From contig DOHN01000006.1 in NCBI GenBank assembly GCA_003535195.1, positions 967-10,313 on the forward strand: a stretch of 9,347 nucleotides of DNA. Direction: 5' to 3'. The DNA comes from Ruminiclostridium sp. Its GTDB lineage: Bacteria; Bacillota; Clostridia; DSM-8532. Below the pieces are notes generated by a model that worked only from the letters and a program-made list of their open reading frames with translations, ran no database searches and was not told where the DNA came from. The position numbers were made by a program, and so were the translations under genes. Shown in pieces: positions 6,654 through 9,347 of this stretch (position 1 is its first letter; each line of letters opens with the position of its first letter).

Positions 6654-7892
6654 ATGTTGAACCGCATTATTATCTTCGTCATGCTCATTTTTATGCTTTT
6701 TACCCAGTATGCAGGAGTGCCGCTTCATGGAATGACCTTAAATGTTGCATTTGCTTATCATGAGACAGGCTATTCTCTATATAGTTCAATGGAGCATGAA
6801 GGTTCAGAAACTATAGGCACGCCCGCGGAGCCAACAGCAACAGCATCACCATCAGCTTCTCCGGCAGAGCCAGCCCCCAATTCTTCTCCGGTTCCCGATG
6901 CCGAGCCTGAAGCTTCCGGTCCGCCCCTTGTGCCCTCACCTGATGAAACGCCTTTTCCTCAGCCTCCGGAAATCCCGGATCCAGAATCTTCAGAATCTGA
7001 GGAGCCTTCACTTTTAGGACCACTAACGGATCATCTCCCCTCCTTCGATGAAACAAGTCCGAAGGCAGTTCAGTTTATAAAGGATATGGAAGATATCATA
7101 AACAACGCGGTAAAAAAATCCGGCATAAAAACTACATATGGAATTTTTATTATGGATCTAGGCGAGAAGCTCTATTATGGAATCAATGAGAACCTTACAA
7201 GGACAGATCCGGCCGATAACATAACCGAGGGCTATTTTAACAGTGCCTCGGTGATTAAGCTCTTTCAGGGATATCTTCTTTGCGACATGATTAGAAGGGG
7301 CGAGCTGGACGATGAAAAAGTTTATTTTGATCGGGTCACAGGCAGGAAATTTAAGCTTCTTCCCATGATAAAGCATATGATCAGCTACAGTGACAACAAT
7401 TATTCCAATGCATGCTTACGCCTGGTAGGCAACAAAAAAAGCAATGAAGTATTAGGCCGGCTGGGCATTAATAACAGCCGAATTTATGGCGAGATGTCGG
7501 GGGCTATCGGTTACAGCCGTCAGAACAATATTGAAAAGTACGGAACGGATAAACGCTGCGCCCGGATAACTCCCCTTGATGCAGGACTTATTCTCTACAA
7601 TGTTTACCTCAATAAATATACCGATCCCTATATGAAGGTATTAAATGAAGGCCTTTTAGGCAATGTCTACAACACGCGCATACCTGTCGGGGTAAAGAGA
7701 GTCTCCTCAAAGTATTGTATCGCCCACAAAACCGGAACAAATTCCGCTCTGGGCGTTTATAACGATGCGGGCATCGTATATACCAAAAGACCTTTTATAC
7801 TGGCAGCCTTTGCCCAGGGCACAACCAGCAATACGGGCCATTCCTTTATAAGAAGCCTGGCCGAGCAGCTCACACGCTATTTTGAAAATTAG
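6654..7892 (+). CDS. Secreted serine hydrolase, class A beta-lactamase-like fold
   Basis: This is a probable extracytoplasmic penicillin-recognising-type serine hydrolase of 412 residues. The ATG at 6654 is preceded by AGGG about 6 nt upstream and gives a proper signal peptide (MLNRIIIFVMLIFMLF, possible cleavage after AFA near residue 34). A TTG at 6582 would put 24 extra residues before it. A Pro/Glu/Ser/Ala-rich linker (about 55-116) separates the signal from the catalytic domain and may span or contact the wall. Catalytic motifs in class A order are S199-V-I-K202, S246-D-N248 and K359-T-G361, with ITP at 305-307 in place of the TTP before helix 10. I find no ExxLN omega-loop motif, so the deacylating glutamate of true class A beta-lactamases appears to be missing. 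A DD-peptidase-like or other peptidoglycan role is therefore as likely as beta-lactam resistance. It is convergent with the HD gene 27 bp downstream. Confidence 0.88.
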   Translation: MLNRIIIFVMLIFMLFTQYAGVPLHGMTLNVAFAYHETGYSLYSSMEHEGSETIGTPAEPTATASPSASPAEPAPNSSPVPDAEPEASGPPLVPSPDETPFPQPPEIPDPESSESEEPSLLGPLTDHLPSFDETSPKAVQFIKDMEDIINNAVKKSGIKTTYGIFIMDLGEKLYYGINENLTRTDPADNITEGYFNSASVIKLFQGYLLCDMIRRGELDDEKVYFDRVTGRKFKLLPMIKHMISYSDNNYSNACLRLVGNKKSNEVLGRLGINNSRIYGEMSGAIGYSRQNNIEKYGTDKRCARITPLDAGLILYNVYLNKYTDPYMKVLNEGLLGNVYNTRIPVGVKRVSSKYCIAHKTGTNSALGVYNDAGIVYTKRPFILAAFAQGTTSNTGHSFIRSLAEQLTRYFEN

Positions 7893-7919
7893 GCGCTTTC
7901 CGCCCGGGCCGAAAATATC
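7893..7919. other. Convergent intergenic gap, GC-rich
   Basis: Only 27 bp separate the stop codons of two converging genes. The segment is GC-rich and contains GGCG/CGCC arms around a 5-nt loop and a CCCGGG palindrome. There is no T tract, so it is at best a weak bidirectional stop and not a standard terminator. Confidence 0.25.
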
Positions 7920-8498
7920 TTATAACTCTCCCTTGAGGCCTATGGTCTGTGCCTCGGCTTGCATACCTTTTATGGTTTCGCCGATAATATAGTCCAAATC
8001 CATGCCCAGCATTTGGGCTCCCTCTTCTATAATTTCACGGTTTACTCCGGCCGCGAAGCCTTTTTGCTTGAACTTTTTCTTGACGGATTTCAATTCGGTA
8101 TCCAAGATACTCTTGCTTGGACGCATCAGGGCGGTTGCCGTGATTAGGCCCGTGAGTTCATCGATGGTATACAGAACCTTTTCCATTCTTTCAGTAGGCT
8201 CAACATCGGAACAAATCTTCCAGCCATGGCTTTCTATGGCTTTAATATAATCATCGGGCCAGTTCTCTTCTTCCAGCAGCGATCTTACTTTTTTGCAGTG
8301 TTCATCGGGGTACATTTCATAGTCAAGATCGTGGGTCAGGCCAATGATCCCCCATTTTTCCTCGTCTTCCCCTAAAATTCGGGCAAAATGCCTCATGACT
8401 GCCTCCACCGCATATGCATGCTTTATCAGGCTTTCATTGCTGTTATACTTTTTTAGTAATCTTAATGCTTCTTCCCGGTCTAATATCTTGCTTCCCAT
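7920..8498 (-). CDS. HD-domain phosphohydrolase-like protein
   Basis: This cytoplasmic protein of 192 residues has a complete HD-superfamily metal-binding set. H27 is in LIKHAYAVEAVMRH, H56-D57 in LTHDLDYE, H91 in ESHGWK and D113 in TIDELTGLI, the spacing expected of a short single-domain HD protein. HD proteins hydrolyse phosphate esters of nucleotides or related compounds using a bound divalent metal. The particular substrate is not evident, and no partner domain (RelA synthetase, PAS, GAF, tRNA-CCA) is attached. An AAGG ribosome binding site lies 7 nt before the ATG and a sigma-A-like promoter is upstream. Nothing in the neighbourhood points to a pathway. The family assignment is firm and the function unknown. 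Confidence 0.85.
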   Translation of the reverse strand: MGSKILDREEALRLLKKYNSNESLIKHAYAVEAVMRHFARILGEDEEKWGIIGLTHDLDYEMYPDEHCKKVRSLLEEENWPDDYIKAIESHGWKICSDVEPTERMEKVLYTIDELTGLITATALMRPSKSILDTELKSVKKKFKQKGFAAGVNREIIEEGAQMLGMDLDYIIGETIKGMQAEAQTIGLKGEL

Positions 8499-8559
8499 GT
8501 TCTTACCTTCTTTCGTATTTGTCTCAAATGGGATTTTACCTTGTTAATTACAATATCAT

Positions 8560-8588
8560 ACTATAAACAAGCCCATGGAACAATTCAA
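8560..8588 (-). promoter_or_regulatory. Sigma-A-like promoter of the HD gene
   Basis: Minus strand: -35 TTGAAT (8588-8583, four of six), a 17-bp spacer and -10 TATAGT (8565-8560, five of six). The predicted start near 8553 leaves a leader of about 55 nt before the ATG at 8498. Confidence 0.5.
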
Positions 8589-8641
8589 AATATCAAAATC
8601 CCCTGTCCCTAATTAAGATTGTAACTTGCTTTACAAAAGTT

Positions 8642-8669
8642 TTTACTTATATTAAAGTTTTGGTATAAG
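8642..8669 (+). promoter_or_regulatory. Sigma-A-like promoter of the DUF2148 gene
   Basis: -35 TTTACT (8642-8647, four of six), a 16-bp spacer and -10 TATAAG (8664-8669, five of six), with TGG just before it forming an extended TGn element. An overlapping alternative is TTGCTT (8626-8631), 16 bp and TATATT (8648-8653). Either leaves a leader of roughly 40-60 nt. Confidence 0.45.
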
Positions 8670-8718
8670 CGTAAATGAGGCGCTAAGCCCTTAATAAATA
8701 ATTTAAGGAGGTTTATCC

Positions 8719-9255
8719 ATGATCATAAGCTCAAAGACAGCAGAAGAAAAAGCCATTATGAAAACGGCCTACGCCATGTGTGCCGCGGCGCGGACCGCAC
8801 CAAAGACCCATGCCATGGATCATCTGGAAACAGCCATCATCACAGGCGCCGAGAAGGAAGCTCTTACAGCCGAAATGCGGCGCTTATCCGAAGTATTCAA
8901 TTACGCGTTTTTTGCGCGGGATGCAGGTAATGTCGACAAGAGCCTTGCCGTTGTGCTGATAGGAGTCAGAGAAGGCCAGCGCGGGCTCAATGAAGGCTGC
9001 GCCTTCTGCCACCACAAAAACTGCAAGGAATGTGCAGATAATAACGGTTGCTGTGTCTATGATCCCATGGATCTTGGAATCGCCCTCGGCTCTGCGGTGT
9101 CCGTTGCAGCCGATAATCGGATCGATTCACGTATTATGTTCTCTGTCGGCAGAGCTGCAGCTTCTCTTTCAATGCTGGGAGAGGATATCAGGCAGATTAT
9201 TGGGATCCCTCTTTCCGTTTCAGGCAAGTCACCCTTCTTTGATCGGAAAAAATAG
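8719..9255 (+). CDS. DUF2148 ferredoxin-domain-containing protein
   Basis: This 178-residue cytoplasmic protein is recognisable as the DUF2148 family, described as 'ferredoxin domain-containing', by the C-terminal block DLGIALGSAVSVAADNRIDSRIMFSVGRAAASL (118-150) next to a cysteine cluster. The cluster is C94-x2-C97-x4-C102-x2-C105-x5-C111-C112 with H98-H99 inside, and a further C21 lies in the N-terminal helix. Such spacing could ligate an iron-sulfur cluster, but it is not the classical CxxCxxCxxxC ferredoxin pattern. Members are common in anaerobic bacteria and archaea, with no established reaction that I know of. A near-perfect AAGGAGG at 8705-8711, 7 nt before the ATG, makes the start secure and suggests strong translation. 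It is probably monocistronic, with a hairpin about 75 bp after the stop. Confidence 0.85.
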   Translation: MIISSKTAEEKAIMKTAYAMCAAARTAPKTHAMDHLETAIITGAEKEALTAEMRRLSEVFNYAFFARDAGNVDKSLAVVLIGVREGQRGLNEGCAFCHHKNCKECADNNGCCVYDPMDLGIALGSAVSVAADNRIDSRIMFSVGRAAASLSMLGEDIRQIIGIPLSVSGKSPFFDRKK

Positions 9256-9328
9256 CCCTTCCCTGATTTTTTGAAAGAGGGATAAGGCATTCATTCTTGA
9301 CAGAAAAAATATCGAAGGAATATTATGG

Positions 9329-9347
9329 GGACCGCCTAAGGCGGTCC
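9329..9347 (+). terminator. Perfect hairpin at window edge, probable terminator
   Basis: GGACCGCC (9329-9336) and GGCGGTCC (9340-9347) form a perfect 8-bp GC-rich stem with a 3-nt TAA loop. The window ends at the last base of the stem, so the T tract that would prove a terminator cannot be seen. Its position after the DUF2148 stop fits a terminator. A strand-neutral role or a leader element of the next gene is also possible. Confidence 0.5.

Noticed and set aside
6811..7056. Minus-strand frame across the Pro-rich linker of the serine hydrolase
   Set aside because: It is an artefact of biased codons in the linker. It has no ribosome binding site or family character.
9256..9290. Imperfect GCCCTTCCCT / AGGGATAAGGC pairing just after the DUF2148 stop as a terminator
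   Set aside because: The arms need bulges to pair and no T tract follows. The perfect hairpin at 9329-9347 is a better candidate.

Overview
The window looks like chromosomal DNA from an endospore-forming member of the Clostridia (Bacillota). The reasons are a complete GerA-type spore germinant-receptor operon, good AGGAGG-type ribosome binding sites, moderately AT-rich DNA, a copper-amine-oxidase-N/LysM cell-surface protein, and a DUF2148 ferredoxin-like protein of the kind common in anaerobes. No rRNA, tRNA, CRISPR array, insertion sequence or phage gene is visible. Assignment to genus is not possible from this sequence.

Layout. Positions 1-145 hold an AT-rich stretch with a perfect 17-bp palindrome, then a strong terminator. 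The minus strand then carries, in transcription order from right to left: a type I phosphoribosyltransferase (6519-5962) with its own consensus promoter and terminator; the germination operon in the order A (5752-4241), C (4238-3087), a 71-residue two-helix protein (3081-2866) and B (2849-1734); and a membrane-anchored CuAO-N/LysM protein (about 1621-146) that ends at the 67-86 terminator. Divergent from the phosphoribosyltransferase is a secreted serine hydrolase of the class A beta-lactamase fold (6654-7892, +). It converges on an HD-domain phosphohydrolase-like gene (8498-7920, -). A DUF2148 protein (8719-9255, +) follows, and the window ends in a perfect hairpin that is probably its terminator.

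How the genes work together. The A, B and C proteins are the three classical subunits of a nutrient germinant receptor in the spore inner membrane. The A and C reading frames are separated by 2 nt, C and the small protein by 5 nt, and the small protein and B by 16 nt, so they should be co-translated. The small protein is the most notable item, because it matches the description of the poorly studied 'D' subunits of germinant receptors. No convincing terminator separates B from the LysM protein 94 bp or more downstream, so read-through is possible. The phosphoribosyltransferase, serine hydrolase, HD protein and DUF2148 protein appear to be separate transcription units with no evident shared pathway.

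Overall this is a largely ordinary chromosomal region. I do not see a clear new defence, mobile or biosynthetic system. The points worth a second look are the D-like subunit, the serine hydrolase that lacks a recognisable omega-loop glutamate, the LysM protein architecture and its start site, and the palindrome at the left edge.
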